From contig CM055103.1 in NCBI GenBank assembly GCA_029204225.1, positions 40,247,323-40,311,322 on the forward strand: a stretch of 64,000 nt of DNA. The letters are read 5' to 3'. A program made the translations under genes and the position numbers. This document shows positions 11,601 to 23,278 of this stretch, in pieces. The notes beneath the pieces are model-generated. The model had not been told where the DNA came from. It ran no database searches and was given only the letters and a program-made list of their open reading frames with translations. Origin of the DNA: Diphasiastrum complanatum. Lineage: Eukaryota > Streptophyta > Lycopodiopsida > Lycopodiales > Lycopodiaceae. How positions within the stretch are numbered: position 1 is the first letter of the stretch; the number at the start of each line of letters is the position of its first letter.

Positions 11601-12684
11601 CCTCCTTTTTTTTATATTATAAGGTGTATTTTAGGGATGAGCCAACCTTAGGTAGATGTTGGCTATCTTCTGTGAAGGGTAATTTTCAAGGAACTTTAAG
11701 TGAAAATTTTGAATCTTTCCACCATCGTTTGACAGGCAAATAAGATTTTTGAAGGTGAATGAACAAGCTTGCCCCGGGAAACTATTTCAGATGCAAAACA
11801 AAACTTTTAGGTGGGCCAGCTTGTTTTGTAATGACCTAAAGGAAAAATTTCATGATCAGACGAGCATAACCGGCGTTCTCTCTGAAGAATCAAAATCTTA
11901 CCGATAAAACTAAATTTTACCATTTTAAAGATAACAAATTCGCTCTATATAGATCAATTGTTTATAGAATAAAACTATCAAGGTGACACTGGTGAGAATA
12001 ACAAGAAACATACCACAGGTTAAAAACCCGGATTGCCCTTGTTTCTGACCTTGTACCATGACAGCTAGCGTGGCATGTGCCCAGAGAGAGTTTAGCCTGC
12101 TATTGATCCATAGTGCCTTCTCCACAATACTCCTATGTTTGAAAGCCGAAAATCTTTGATTTTTCTGGAAAAAAGTATTAGCATCAGGTATATCAATTCA
12201 AGCAAATCCACTTAAATGTTCACAACTCTTGGATTACAGAAGACTGTAACCAGGAAAGCTCCTAAAGGTGCTAGAATGAACGATCATAGCTCAGCTCAAG
12301 TCTTGGACTACAGTGAGTCCATCGCAAAACTTAGAGCAAGATAGGCCTTGGACCCACAACCCTAATAGAGCAAGCTGGTGAGCTATCTATATGGAAACTG
12401 AACTGCCAGCTGAATTCTGAAGCAGACAAAGAACTAACCCCCTTAAAAGTAAGATCATGCAGGGCAAATTCAGAGAAAAATGCCTCTCTTGTACCCTACA
12501 GTGTGTGAATAAATGAATTCCATAGATAGGGTAGTGGCAGTTTCACCTTGTTAGTCCTATTATCCCAGCACTGCGAAGGATCTGAGAAGAGCTCTTCCCA
12601 ATTTTGTTTTGTTCGCCATGATTGGGCACCTTGAAGATGATTTGGGTTCTCACAAAGGCTTACCCAACCTCCTGCTGCGGCCAT
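8695..12684 (-). CDS. PDF-motif (OSB-type) to PLS-class PPR fusion protein, truncated before E/DYW
   Basis: Five predicted exons: 12684-12547, 12164-12050, 11281-11202, 10971-10826 and 10699-8695. All junctions are GT/AG with matching phases, giving 827 residues. Exons 1-4 encode two OSB-type PDF motifs: ELFSDPSQCWDNRTNK then FKHR...ALWI, and LWQEFFSDPLQWWDNRF then NPNYPDFEHKR...LWVEG...NPPWV. Exon 5 encodes about five P-L-S triplets (FSWTTII, VVSWNAMI and similar). PDF motifs bind single-stranded DNA in plant organellar OSB proteins; PLS-PPR arrays bind organellar RNA. No OB fold or clear transit peptide is visible, so upstream exons may be missing; an acceptor-like tract precedes the chosen ATG. 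PPR frame integrity is certain; the fusion transcript is inferred. Alternatively, a short PDF gene ends at a stop in intron 4 and the PPR starts at an internal ATG. Confidence 0.7.
8989..10200 (-). repeat. Four 303-bp in-frame PPR triplet repeats
   Basis: Four successive 101-residue units each begin IKSGFES and contain MYAKCGCIED, VFNNMHER and GKEAL. They are nearly identical at protein level and visibly so in DNA (the CATGTTGTTGAACAC string recurs every 303 bp). The last unit diverges in its final third. This points to recent tandem duplication or gene conversion of one P-L-S triplet. Confidence 0.9.
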
Positions 12685-13382
12685 ATCTAATCTGCTCTGC
12701 TTTGCTTGGCTTGGCTTGCATCTGAGACAGAAATCCTTACTGTTTCTACAGCTTGTCAATTGGCGCGTGACTCAGGCGCTGACTGTTGGTGGTGTGATTT
12801 CTTGGTCCACTGGTGAAAGTGAAAAGTGAAATAACAATCCGTTGAGTTCCGTTCCTTAGCTGTTTGCCTACGTTCTTTTCGAAGCAGCAACGCTGAAACA
12901 GTATATGCGTGACTTTGGAGAGTGATGGCAGAAGAATCGGCTTCATCGCATATCTGTCTTATGTCTTATGTCCGTATCTGCGCTACACTTGCAACAATTC
13001 CTTAAAAGGCTAGATTAGGCGCTCTTTTCTGGATATATTGCTGGGAAAGCTTTTCCTCTTCTATCGAGGAGCACTGCTGGTGATGGACTGCGGCCTCTCC
13101 CGTTTTTCCTCCTCCGATTCTTACTACAGATCATGTATGAAGACGGTCAATTCTGGCAAAGACATCGGTAGCAGTTGATCCTTCAAAAGAAGCAGCATCA
13201 CTTGGTTCAGTTTTATCTCCTGCACCAAAGGTTACACCTTCAATTTCACTTACACCTTTACAACAACAACACCACCTACCCCTCTATCATGAGTGCCTTC
13301 TCCCTATCATCAGTGCCTTAGTGCCTTCTCCCTGGGCATTCCTCGTGTTGTTTTAAAGCTGGGAGGATCTTTACCTGTCAAT
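12685..13382. other. Intergenic; probable LINE 5' region
   Basis: Left part (to about 13020) is the upstream region of the PDF-PPR gene, with no OB-fold coding seen. From about 13040 the sequence is C/T-rich and contains two near-identical AGTGCCTTCTCCCT strings, consistent with the 5' leader of the LINE that follows. Confidence 0.4.
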
Positions 13383-16300
13383 ATGGTTCCTCAAGAATCA
13401 TCTCATTCTTTGCAACTCTCGGATTTCAATCCTCTTGCTCGACGTGAAGAAAAGAGACCTGCTTTCCCTTGAGAACATCCTTCTAGTGCTTCCCCTTCAT
13501 GCACACGTCGTGAAACCCACCGTGATGTTGTGGATTCCTTGCTTGTTTCCTCTAGCCAGGTGGTGCCATACTGTTCGCCCCATCTTCGCCACCAGCTTTC
13601 TTCCTCTCTTTCAGTTTCTCAGCTTTCTCCTTCCTCCTCTTCTCGCCCTCGTGCTCCATGTGCAGGCTGTGGTCACCTTTATGTGCAAGGTGTCGGTCTT
13701 TCTCGCCATCATAACGCTTGCTCTGCTTTTCATCAACAGCTCGCATTAACCAATGTCGACCTTGCACCTCATCCTGCTCCCACTTCGCCACCTGACTCGG
13801 CTTGGACCTGGATTCACTCCCTTGATATTTTGACCGCTTTTCTTTCACCTAGGTTTCTCTCATCCTCGTCTTTATGCACACATTCCTTTGCCTTGCGCTT
13901 AGACGTCCAGAGAGCTTTGTCCTTACCTTTGTCTCATCTGGCTTCCAACCCTTCTGATATTGCAGCTTGGCATGCCTTTTTGCTTTTTCCTCTCTGGTGT
14001 TTGCCTCTGCCTCCTCGGGGTGATGATGCTGGTCATAGGGAAACTCGCAACAGGATTCGTCGCTTTATGTCAGGAGATTGGGAAAATCTGCAAGAAGAGC
14101 ATTTTCTTCACTGTCATGCGCTTGCTGCTCAACGGGATTCGACTTCAGATGGTGTTTCTATACCTCATGTTCATCATTGGTTGTGTCGTTGTGTTTTACT
14201 TGGGCAAGTGGGTGAGTATTCTCGTGCTCTTGCTCCTACAAGTCCAGCTACTCCTTCTGCTACCGCCCTTTAGGCTTTAAAGCTTCTTCATCCATCGGCA
14301 AATGACTCCCTTCTCTCTTTTGTTGAGGACTTTGAACCTGATTCTAATTTGCAGCTCTTAGAATCTCATTTTCTTAATGCTTTTCTACGTAGCCCTCATA
14401 TGTCAACTGGGGGTCCTTCTGATATGGTTTTCGAACATCTTCACAATTGTTTTTCTCTTGATGACTCTGCTAGCAGGTTTGGTTTGCTCTTTCAAGTTTG
14501 CTCTTCCGTAGCATGTGGCCTTATTCTTCTTTCTATTGCTCGTATTCTTGGTGCTGCGCGTTTGATAGCCTTGGATAAGCCTGGCGGTGAAGTGTGTCCC
14601 ATTGTTGTTGGAGAGGTTTTATACATATTGGTTTCTAGTGCTCTTGGTTTTTAGCTTCCTGACAGTTTTCATGACCACATGTTTCCTCATCAATTCATTG
14701 TGCTACTCCTGGCGGTTGCGAGACAGTCGTACATTCTTTGCTACTACCTTGGATCTTCATCCAGATTGGGTTGTCCTTCAAGTGGATGTTAAAAATGCTT
14801 TCAATTTTGTTTCCCGAGGGGCCATTTTCCAAGAACTTTGTGCGGCTCACAGTCCTCTCGCTAAGCTCATTCTGTTTGTTCACTCTTTTTATTCCATGGA
14901 TGCGCCTCTATATTTCAGTCATGCTTCTCGCTCAAGTGATGTTTCGGTTATCCCGTCTGCTGATGGTATCAGACAAGGTGATCCCTTGGGTGGTGTTCTT
15001 TTTGCTTTGGCGCACTTTCGAGCATTGCGTGCTTCTTCTGCTGCTTTTCCTTTTTGTTTGTTTTTCTCTATTACTGATGAATGCATATAAGCTCTCTAAG
15101 TGTGTTGCTTGGTGTCCTCAGGGCCTCCTTCCTAAGCTCCCTTTACCTACAAGTTTCAATACTCCGGTTGATGGGATTCGAGCGCTTGGTATTCCTATAA
15201 GTTTCTCGGATTTTGTGGCTTCCACTTTGCGGGACACTTTGGGCACGCATCTTCGTCACGCTGATTTGCTACCAAAGCTTGGCAACGCTCAAGTTGCTCT
15301 AGGGATTCTCACTCAATGCTTCGCTCAACGGCCAAGTTATATTCTACGGTGTGTTCCTCCCTCTCCTGATGTTTTGGCTTTGCTACAGGATTTCTAATAT
15401 TACTTTATCAGATATTTTGGGTTGCTCAATGGATTCAAAAACCTTTCGTATTCCCAATGGTCAATTCGTTAAGCGACAAGTCTCTCTTCCCGCTTCGTCC
15501 GGAGGTGTTGGTCTTACTTGCACAGCTTCTATTGCTCTAGCTGCTTTTATGGGAAGTTGGGCCCTTGTTGCCTCTGCACTTATCTCTCGGTTTCAGCTAG
15601 ACAACAAGCCCATTCTTCTTGATTCAGTAGCTCATGTGGAAACAGACATTCTTCCTTTCCAACAACATCTTCGTGCGGCCAAGGATCTCATCCCTCCACC
15701 TGTGTGAGCTTCTTTGCCTCCCTTTGAGACTTTGCTTAGCCATCAGCGTTCTCATTTTCAAAAGTATCTTTTGGAGCGCTTCCACTCACATACTTTCACT
15801 CAGTTTCTCAGTGATTCACCTTCCGATGAGACTCAGGCTCGCCTTCTATCTTGTGCAGGCCCGGGTGCTGGTGCTTGGCTTGTTGCGCACCCTGTTGTTC
15901 CACACTTGCGCCTTTCTTCAGAGTTGTTTCTCACTGCTCTTCGGATTAGGTTGGGTCTCCCTCATCATGTGCTGGCAGGTTTGACCAAATGTTCTTTTGG
16001 TCACCCTCTTGATCCTATTGGCACTCATCTCATGCGTTGCCCTTCTGGCGGAGAGCGCACTGCGACTCATGATTCCATTCGTGACATATTGGCATCTATT
16101 GCACATGAGTGCGGCTTTCATGTTGTCCAGGAGCAGACCCACATCTTGTCTGTGTCTAATTCACAGTCGTCTCGACGTCGAGTTGATATTGTCTTTCGCG
16201 CAAGGGGATTCGCACGCTTGGAGATGTTGTTGTTGCTGATCCTTCGCGGCTTGACCTCCTTCGCCATGCTTCAACTACTCAGGGTGCCGCTGCTTCTTAT

Positions 16301-16767
16301 GCAGCTCTAGATAAAGAGCGAAATTATTCACATCGCACTCTTGGAGAAGATTTTATTTCTTTTGCTTTGGAAACATATGGGTGCCTGCATAAGAAATTCG
16401 ATGATTTTCTACCATCTTGTGCAAGTTTTGCAGTGAAACTCTAAGGACTTGGTGCCTCACCTTTATCTATCATTACGGCTTATTATCGTCAACAAGTTTC
16501 TAAGACTTAACAATGCACTCAGGCACCTGCAATACTTCGACGTGCCGTAGTTGCAGGAACGACTGCTTCACAGCTTCTTGCACTACCTAAACTTCCAACT
16601 GTCTTAACTAGCGACTTACACCAAGCAGTATGCTTTATGTAGATACTCTATGAGATTGTTGCTTTGTTATAGTTGTACAGTATCTCAATTCGCCTTATGG
16701 CTTTACGCTCTCAACATGCATTCCTTTGTACTCTGATGGGTTTTCCCATCTTTTATTAATAAAAACA
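13383..16767 (+). mobile_element. RLE-type LINE (non-LTR retrotransposon), degenerate
   Basis: Fragments of one large ORF lie in order across shifting frames. They are an N-terminal C2H2 finger (CAGCGHLYVQGVGLSRHHNAC, about 13650-13730), a linker with LPPRG and RNRIRRFMSGDW, then reverse transcriptase blocks (ARLIALDKPGGEV; LQVDVKNAFNFVSRG; SADGIRQGDPLGGVLFAL, about 14540-15020). The thumb region follows (DGIRALGIPI; QVALGILTQCFAQRPSY), then a Cys-His knuckle (CSFGHPLDPIGTHLMRC). Last is a restriction-like endonuclease region (GGERTATHDSIRDI, RRRVDIV, then GDVVVADPSRLDL in another frame). This order fits R2/NeSL-like, RLE-bearing LINEs. The catalytic (Y/F)ADD block is absent: sequence jumps from the palm to KCVAWCPQGLLP, so an internal deletion is likely. 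Several stops and at least three frameshifts make it inactive. It ends with a stem-loop and an A-rich tail. Confidence 0.82.
16735..16750 (+). other. 3' stem-loop of the LINE
   Basis: GATGGG-TTTT-CCCATC forms a perfect 6-bp stem, followed by TTTTATTAATAAAAAC. A mutated version of the same tail occurs at about 39104-39140 after the Helentron-like element. Confidence 0.75.
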
Positions 16768-17049
16768 AGAAGTTCTCATTGAGGCTAGGCTGCATCATAG
16801 AAGCATGCCTTCCCACAACCCTTCTAACAACCCTCTAATGGGCCTGCTCCCACTTACACATTAGCTAAGTGGTAGTTAAATTACTGCTAACTTCTGCAAG
16901 TTACCTAACTGGCATTCTTGTTGTCCCACCAACTATTATCTATCTCAGTAATGTCGTAACTGAGGTGGTGCCCCATCTCACACCCACTATCCCGCTTTGG
17001 TTAAGGAATGCAGTAGAATGCAGCATCAATTGGGAAGCTATTGAAGGAA

Positions 17050-17165
17050 ACTACATTACGTAGATTTCAAATTTGAGTGTTTTGATTGATCCATGTGTAC
17101 AAAACTTTTGAGAAAAAAAATAAAAGATTTATTTTTGGAAGGCCCCTTTTGCGCTCAAATTTTCT
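17050..17165. repeat. Dispersed repeat shared with 31505-31625
   Basis: CTACATTACGTAGATTTCAAATTTGAGTG and the following approximately 90 bp recur with few changes at 31505-31625. In both places it abuts, on the minus strand, an AxIRENLxxKGAFQK-coding stretch, so it is probably part of one retroelement family. Confidence 0.65.
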
Positions 17166-17375
17166 CTAATGTGAGCACTTCGGATACTATGTTTTGTCAT
17201 TTGCAGCATTCCTTGCATATCATACAGGAAATCCGCAACATTCTGGACCTTAACAGATTTCATCTCTGCATTAATTGGAGATCTAGGTCCAAAACCATAC
17301 ATAAGCATAAAAGGACTATAACCTGTATGCTTTCTACTATTGTATGCAAACTCCATTAGAGAAATGTAATCTTCC
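17129..17375 (-). pseudogene. Ty3-type integrase C-terminal fragment
   Basis: The minus strand reads SHWEDYISLMEFAYNSRKHT, then GYSPFMLMYGFGPRSPI, the conserved segment around the last catalytic region of plant Ty3/gypsy integrases. It ends in a stop after KGAFQK. Only this fragment of the element is present. Confidence 0.8.
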
Positions 17376-17394
17376 CAATGGGATCACATGTGAA

Positions 17395-18175
17395 AAACAT
17401 ATGTCCTCAACATATCTAGTCAATGTCCAAGTGGCTTCAACATTGTTTAGATTGGCAAAAGGTGTAGATTATTGTGCAACCTTAGAGTTCTTTGGGATTG
17501 GTAGAAGCATACTGTATCGAGCTATGCGCTAGGTGGTTGGGACAATCGATTAACCTTGGGTTCTCACCTCACTTGGCACACAAGAGCGATCATGCAATAA
17601 TTCATGCAATGTTATAAGCATATGTGGTTTGCTGAACTGTCAAGCTGCCATAAATGGTTGCCACATCTTAATAATCAAACATGTGGGGGCCTTGGCTTTG
17701 GATTACTCAATCGCAAGCAAATGCATAGCATTCTACTCCAAGCCATTTGTGGCATAAACAAAAGGTTCACAAACATTTCCATTGGTTTCCCGTGATCTTT
17801 GAATGATAGACAACTGCTCAGATTATTGAGTTTCTATGACAAAGCGAGCCGTAGAGAGATGCTCAACAGACCTCTAGTTTTGATCAACGATGGTTTGGGT
17901 ATATTGCCCCAATATGTTTTGCGTGACTAGGGCTATGTGCAAGCCCCATGGCTCATGTGCCTTTACGATGGTGAGGGAGAGGGTCGCTTGTCATTGGTAC
18001 AAAAAAATTATAACAAGGAACATGTTTGTGGTCGTCTTCATATCGAGCAGGCATTTGGGATATTGAAAGGCACTTGGCATGAGCTATCATCACCAAGCTG
18101 TTTGAATGTCAAATTTCTACTCTCTGCTATGAGAGCATGTTGCATTATATTAAAAAGTGGGATTTGAGGACCTAC
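17395..18175 (+). pseudogene. PIF/Harbinger transposase remnant
   Basis: Pieces in order on the plus strand are ASTLFRLAKGVDYCATLEFFGIG (helix-turn-helix-like region), AINGCHILII (equivalent of the CIDGTHI block carrying a catalytic Asp), and YNKEHVCGRLHIEQAFGILKG (equivalent of the DDE-domain end). They are separated by stops and frame changes. The catalytic residues are not conserved, so it is inactive. Terminal repeats were not found. Confidence 0.65.
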
Positions 18176-18849
18176 AAAAATCTACCACGACCTCCATGCA
18201 TGTGAGCTAGACAAACTCGGATTTTCAACACGTAAGGTTATTTGTAATTCTGATCTATTTTGTCAAAAAAGTTTAATTTTTTGCAAAAATACTAGTATCT
18301 CTCTGCAACCTTCATCGGTCATTCTGAGATTTCCAAATTTAGTAATCCTTCATTTTTGAGTTTGGTAAATGTTAGTTCCATCTAAATTGTTCAAAAAATC
18401 CATTTAAACTCTTGCCAAGTTGTAAAAGCCTCATTCTTCGCCAAAAGAACTTTCTCCAATTCTACCACATGTCTATTTTTGTCAGATCCATCTCCAATCA
18501 GACGGGTGAAGATTTCAAATTTGTCAGAAACAACCATTTAAGTGATTTTTCTATTATTATCTAAAATAGCAGTGAAAAACTCACACCAAGTTAACCTTCA
18601 CCAAAACTATTTTTTAATACTGACCTTCCTGATTTAGCTACTATTAAATTTGTGAAAAATTCCGAGTTGATAAGACACTGATATCTAAGATTTTTCCATC
18701 TTTAGAGTGTATAGTTACTTGATCAAGATTTAATTGAAAAATCTAGGTCCAATCTCATCTACATAGTTATACTTTACAGATTTACCATTTTTTCGAAAGA
18801 AATTCTTAAAAGATGATAGAATCAAATTCAAAATTAGAGGTTTAGGAAC
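18176..18849. other. Intergenic, AT-rich
   Basis: No convincing coding sequence or repeat. It may be decayed leader or LTR of the gag fragment that follows. Confidence 0.35.
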
Positions 18850-20220
18850 TCCAATCTTGTCCTATCATCAAATGAACCTCTTCTTTAGAGTTGCCAAAGT
18901 ATAATGGAGTTACAAATCTAGTCAGATTTCTTAAAATCTTTATTGAATCTTGTGAAGTCTATGGTGAAGTGAACCCAAAAGATAAACTTAAATTTTTTCC
19001 TATATCCTTGACTGGTGCTGTGCAAGATTGGTTTTATAATAAGACTTGAAAAAATGATCTAATTGGAAAGTAGTTAAAGATGGACTAATTACGAGGTTTA
19101 AACCTATGAAGTTCTTGCAAGATCATTTCCTATTATTAAGTAAAATCAAAATGGGAAAAAAAGAGATGGTGCATGATTACATTAAATTTTTCAAGCATCT
19201 TCGATCGGAATGTGAACCTGATCTTTTAAATGATGAGACTCTGATTATGTGATTTTTGGCTGGATTGCCAAAACTTGTCAGATGTGAGCTCAAATGTCGT
19301 GAATAGTACTTGCCATTGTAGCAGGCAATGGATGAAGCTATACATGAAGAAGACGAAGATTCAGATGATGAGCTGCATGTTGGAATGTTTCCTTACACTG
19401 CATGACTGCATCAACTAATATCAATGTGATAGCCGAATTGATGATGGACGAGTTTGAAAAACTTGGCCAGAAGCAGCAGTTGTAGTTGAATAAGATTCAA
19501 GCACAGTTTGACGCGAAGCTGAAAACCTTGGAAGAACATCATACAAAGATTGAAAAAGGTATTGAGAAGATGCTCAGAGTTTTTCATTGTCATTTGTGCA
19601 ACTCAAATGGACACGAAACTACTTTTTTTTTGTTTAATTCTCGGATTATTCAACAAAAATATCATAAGTATGGTTTTCACGAAGGACCAAAGTGGAAAGC
19701 ACCAGATGGTGAGGTGCATGGCCTTGGCTTCCCAGAACCGTTAGATTCTCACTAAGACAACAAGCATTTCATGCAAACATGATGGAGCCAGAAGCTTCAT
19801 CGAGCCAAGACCAGTGGAATTATGCTTTAGAGCAAGAGACTGGACCTCCAGAGCAATACGCAATCTATGCTGCTACGCAACAACAACAATCTAGACAATG
19901 GGCTAGAGTTCCTTTTGGTTGCTTTGGATGTGAAAAAAATCATCGAATTGTAGAATTTCCAAAGAAGAGCAAATTCACTCCTTTCTAGCGTGAATGCGAA
20001 TATGGGCATTGCTACAAAGACTGTCCAGCTAGACCAAAGCCGCCAACTGTAAATGCTCCATTGAATATGATTACGATCAACTCAAGACCAGCAGTTCGTG
20101 TTGGAATTCGATGCTCAACCCCAAATCCATTCAATAATGAGCATCCTAAAAAACCAGAAACAGAAGGCTCAAATTTCTGAGCAGAGGATTGAAAAAATTC
20201 AAGATCAAATTTTCTAGAAT
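18850..20220 (+). pseudogene. LTR-retrotransposon gag fragment with degenerate zinc-knuckle region
   Basis: Around 18975-19270 the plus strand reads DKLKFFPISLTGAVQDWFYN, then KMGKKEMVHDYIKFFKHLRSECEP and FLAGLPKL, typical of the retrotransposon gag domain. Downstream are a Lys/Glu-rich coiled stretch (19486-19600) and Cys-rich pieces (CFGCEKNHRIVEFP, YGHCYKDCPARP at about 19920-20040) that look like decayed zinc knuckles. Frame breaks occur throughout. Confidence 0.6.
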
Positions 20221-20699
20221 TATTTGATACTGGATCGACTCAAAGAATTCTATTTTTTTGAGACATTGTACATTTTTCGATACTTGTAAATTTCGATACG
20301 GTCAGTCTAAAATCCAATCCAATGACTTTGCGTTGACAGTCCGCCTACTTTGTACATGCATTAACTATAATGAGACGGTTGTAATCATTGCAACAAAAGG
20401 TAGTTGTAGATATTTTGTAGGATATCAATCCTAGAATCTTCATCAAAAAACTTCTTTTGATTATTCGAGTTTTATAACCAGAGTTATCACTCTCAACGAC
20501 TGTAAGCTGAAGTTATCCCTTCAAGCATTGTACTCACTGTTTAATATTAATCAGAATGCAAATTTTCAGTCTCACTAATGCATCGTTTCATTGTGCATTT
20601 GTCTAAATCATTCAATTTGACTATTTTGTTATTGTTTGTCGCGTTTCCAATCCTACACGCACCCCAAGCTTCTCCTGACTAACCTCTTGATTTCTAACA

Positions 20700-20711
20700 T
20701 GGTATCAGAGC
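20700..20711 (+). other. Copia primer-binding site (initiator tRNA-Met)
   Basis: TGGTATCAGAGC is the standard plant Copia PBS, directly preceded by CTAACA, the expected LTR end. The 5' start of this LTR was not located; it lies somewhere after about 20220. Confidence 0.85.
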
Positions 20712-22014
20712 GGACAGTTTAGTAATTAGCATTTCATTGCAGATTATCAAGTCTTGTTTCTATCAAGACATATTTCTAGCAAGGCACATCCAACTGTATC
20801 TCGAAATCATTGTTTCTACCAATAATCCCGCTCAACCAGCCAAGGAACTGTGGGACATCGTTGATGGCACAGAAGTTAAACCTGAAGGTGATGCAGCCAC
20901 TATCACCAAATGGAGACTGAAAGATGGCAAGGCTTTTGCCATGATCACTCTCAACATGAAGGACAATCAAATCAGTCACATAAGAGCTGTTCAGACTACT
21001 AAGCATGCATGGGACATCTTAGCAACACTCTACAATATCAGGGACGTCTCCTCCAAACTCCATTTGAGGAAGAAATTTTTCACCTTGAGAATGTCTGAAG
21101 CAACAAGTGTTTCAAGCCATATCAACACCTTTCAAAATCTTACGGAGCAAATGATTGCAACTGGCTCAGTCATTGACGATTTCAAGAGAAGAAGTGACAA
21201 TCTCTACAAACTCAGCCACTGTTATTCTTCCAATAGTCAAGCTCTTCACACCTCAACTTTTCAATTATCTAATATGCTTTGGCATTTCAGATTAGGCCCT
21301 TTGAACTTCAATAGTATTCAACAAATGTCGAATCAAAAACTAGTACAAGATATGTCTTCTATCAGGAATCCAACTTCTCCATGTGAAAGCTGTATAATCA
21401 GCAAGCATGCTAGAAGTCCTTTCATTTCTGACTCGGTTCATACTTCCAAAGGCTTGCTAGATCTTGTACATAATGACATCTGTGGCCCGATGTAGACTGC
21501 TTCCAAAGGGGGAGCTCTATACCTCCTAACCTTCATCGATGACTTCTCTCGAAGGACTGCAACCTATTTTCTGAAGAACAAATCAGAGGCATTCAAGTTC
21601 TTCACATAGTTCAAGGCGTCTGTTGAATATCAGACCCATAGGAAGATCAAAGCTCTATGCGCAGATGGAGGGGGAGAATTTATCTCCATCGAATTTAAGG
21701 AGTTATACAAGGCCAACGAAGTACATCAACAATTCACAACGAGCTACTCAGCTCAGTCCAATGGTATAGATGAATCAAAGAATCAGACAGTCATTGAAGT
21801 GCCAAGAGCATGCTAACCCATGTCTCTCTTCTGAAGAAATTTTGGGCATAAGTTGTTTCAACAGCTGCCTATCTACAAAATCAATCCAACACCAAAGCCT
21901 TGAATGGCAAGACACCTTATGAGGTGTGGACATGATCGAAACCATCATTCAAGAATATCAGAGTGTTTGGTTGCGTTGCTTATGCTCAAATCCCTGAAGA
22001 TCTCAAGAAGAATT

Positions 22015-22705
22015 TGTGAAAAATTGCCTACATTGGCAAATCTAGCCATGTAGAATATTGTACATTTTGTCAATATTGTTTGTTGGTTACTTGAATGGCC
22101 AAAGTGCCACTTGTACATACACACCTAAAGTAGGTTACCACGAGTCAAGAGGAGTGGTTGTGTCTATTTGGTAGTGATTCCTACTTTGTAGGATCTAGAC
22201 CATGATTTATGATGAGATTTGTACCTACCATGCACCTACCAAGCATGATTCTTGGATCTAGGCTAGGGTTTTCACATTAGGGCAAGAAAGTGGAGTCTAC
22301 TTCCTTATTACATGCTGGATTTTCACCTAACTGTGCAAAGGAAGTGTGTTTTACTATGTATTTCCATTCTCCATAGTGAGAAGATAGAAACTTTTTGGAG
22401 CCTCAAGGAGAAACTCGAGTTTCCTCTCATTGTATGGTGATTACTCTATTTTTTCAATGAAACCCAGCTTTGGCACTTTGTAAACACTGTCTACAGGCCG
22501 TACTACAGCCTTATTTCCACACGTGTGGAGTTGGATTAGACTATTTGATCAATGCTTTGATTGTCTCTACTTGTTTCCTATCAAGCTGCTAAACTAGATC
22601 TTGTTTTCTGATGACTAGTTTCTGATAGATTGTTTAATAAGCATACAATCACCTCGTGGATCATTCAAAGATCCATTTATGGTCCTTAGTATTGTACTTT
22701 TCACA
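22015..22705 (+). mobile_element. Solo LTR of the 25.2-28.9 kb Copia family
   Basis: A 691-bp block starts TGTGAAAA and ends TTTTCACA. It is homologous to both LTRs of the minus-strand Copia element at 25244-28926. It sits inside the coding region of another Copia; removing it restores an almost continuous frame (DLKK / KLDDKSTK). The flanks GAATT and GAAGT are an imperfect 5-bp target duplication. Confidence 0.85.
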
Positions 22706-23278
22706 GAAGTTGGATGACAAAAGCACAAAATCGATCTTTGTTGGCTACTCCCCAGATCACAAGGCAAACAAGCTCTACAATCTGGAAACAGAGAAATCGT
22801 TCATGAGCAAAGATGTCATTTTTGTGAAAGATCAATTTATCAACCACAAGGAGAAAGCTCAAGAAATTTTTGATCCAAGTATCGAAGAAATTTCCGACCC
22901 AAGTATCAAAAAAGATTCCAAGATCAAAAATCAAGAAATCGATACAAACTCGAAAAATGAGCCTGAACAGCAAGGGGTCAAAATTCAGCCAAGAAGATCA
23001 AATCGACCAAGACGGCCTCCATCCAGGTTTATGGACGATGTAGCCTACTACTTCGTGCAGGAACCAAATACAGTTACCTGGTTTCAGAAAATAAATGCAT
23101 TCCTTATTGAGAATGGTTTTATTCCAAACTCAACAGACTCGAATGTCTACTTCAAGTCTGTATTGAATTTTTTCATCATCATCACTCTTTATGTGGATAA
23201 TACAGTATTCTTCAGTAACGATTTGAATCTGATGAAGGAAATAAAATGCGCTCTAGCCAAGGAGTACAAAATTATGGA

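Noticed and set aside
12685-13200. OB-fold (SSB) exon upstream of the first PDF-PPR gene
   Set aside because: Read in all minus frames; no SSB-like motif found, so no exon was called, though exons farther away cannot be excluded.
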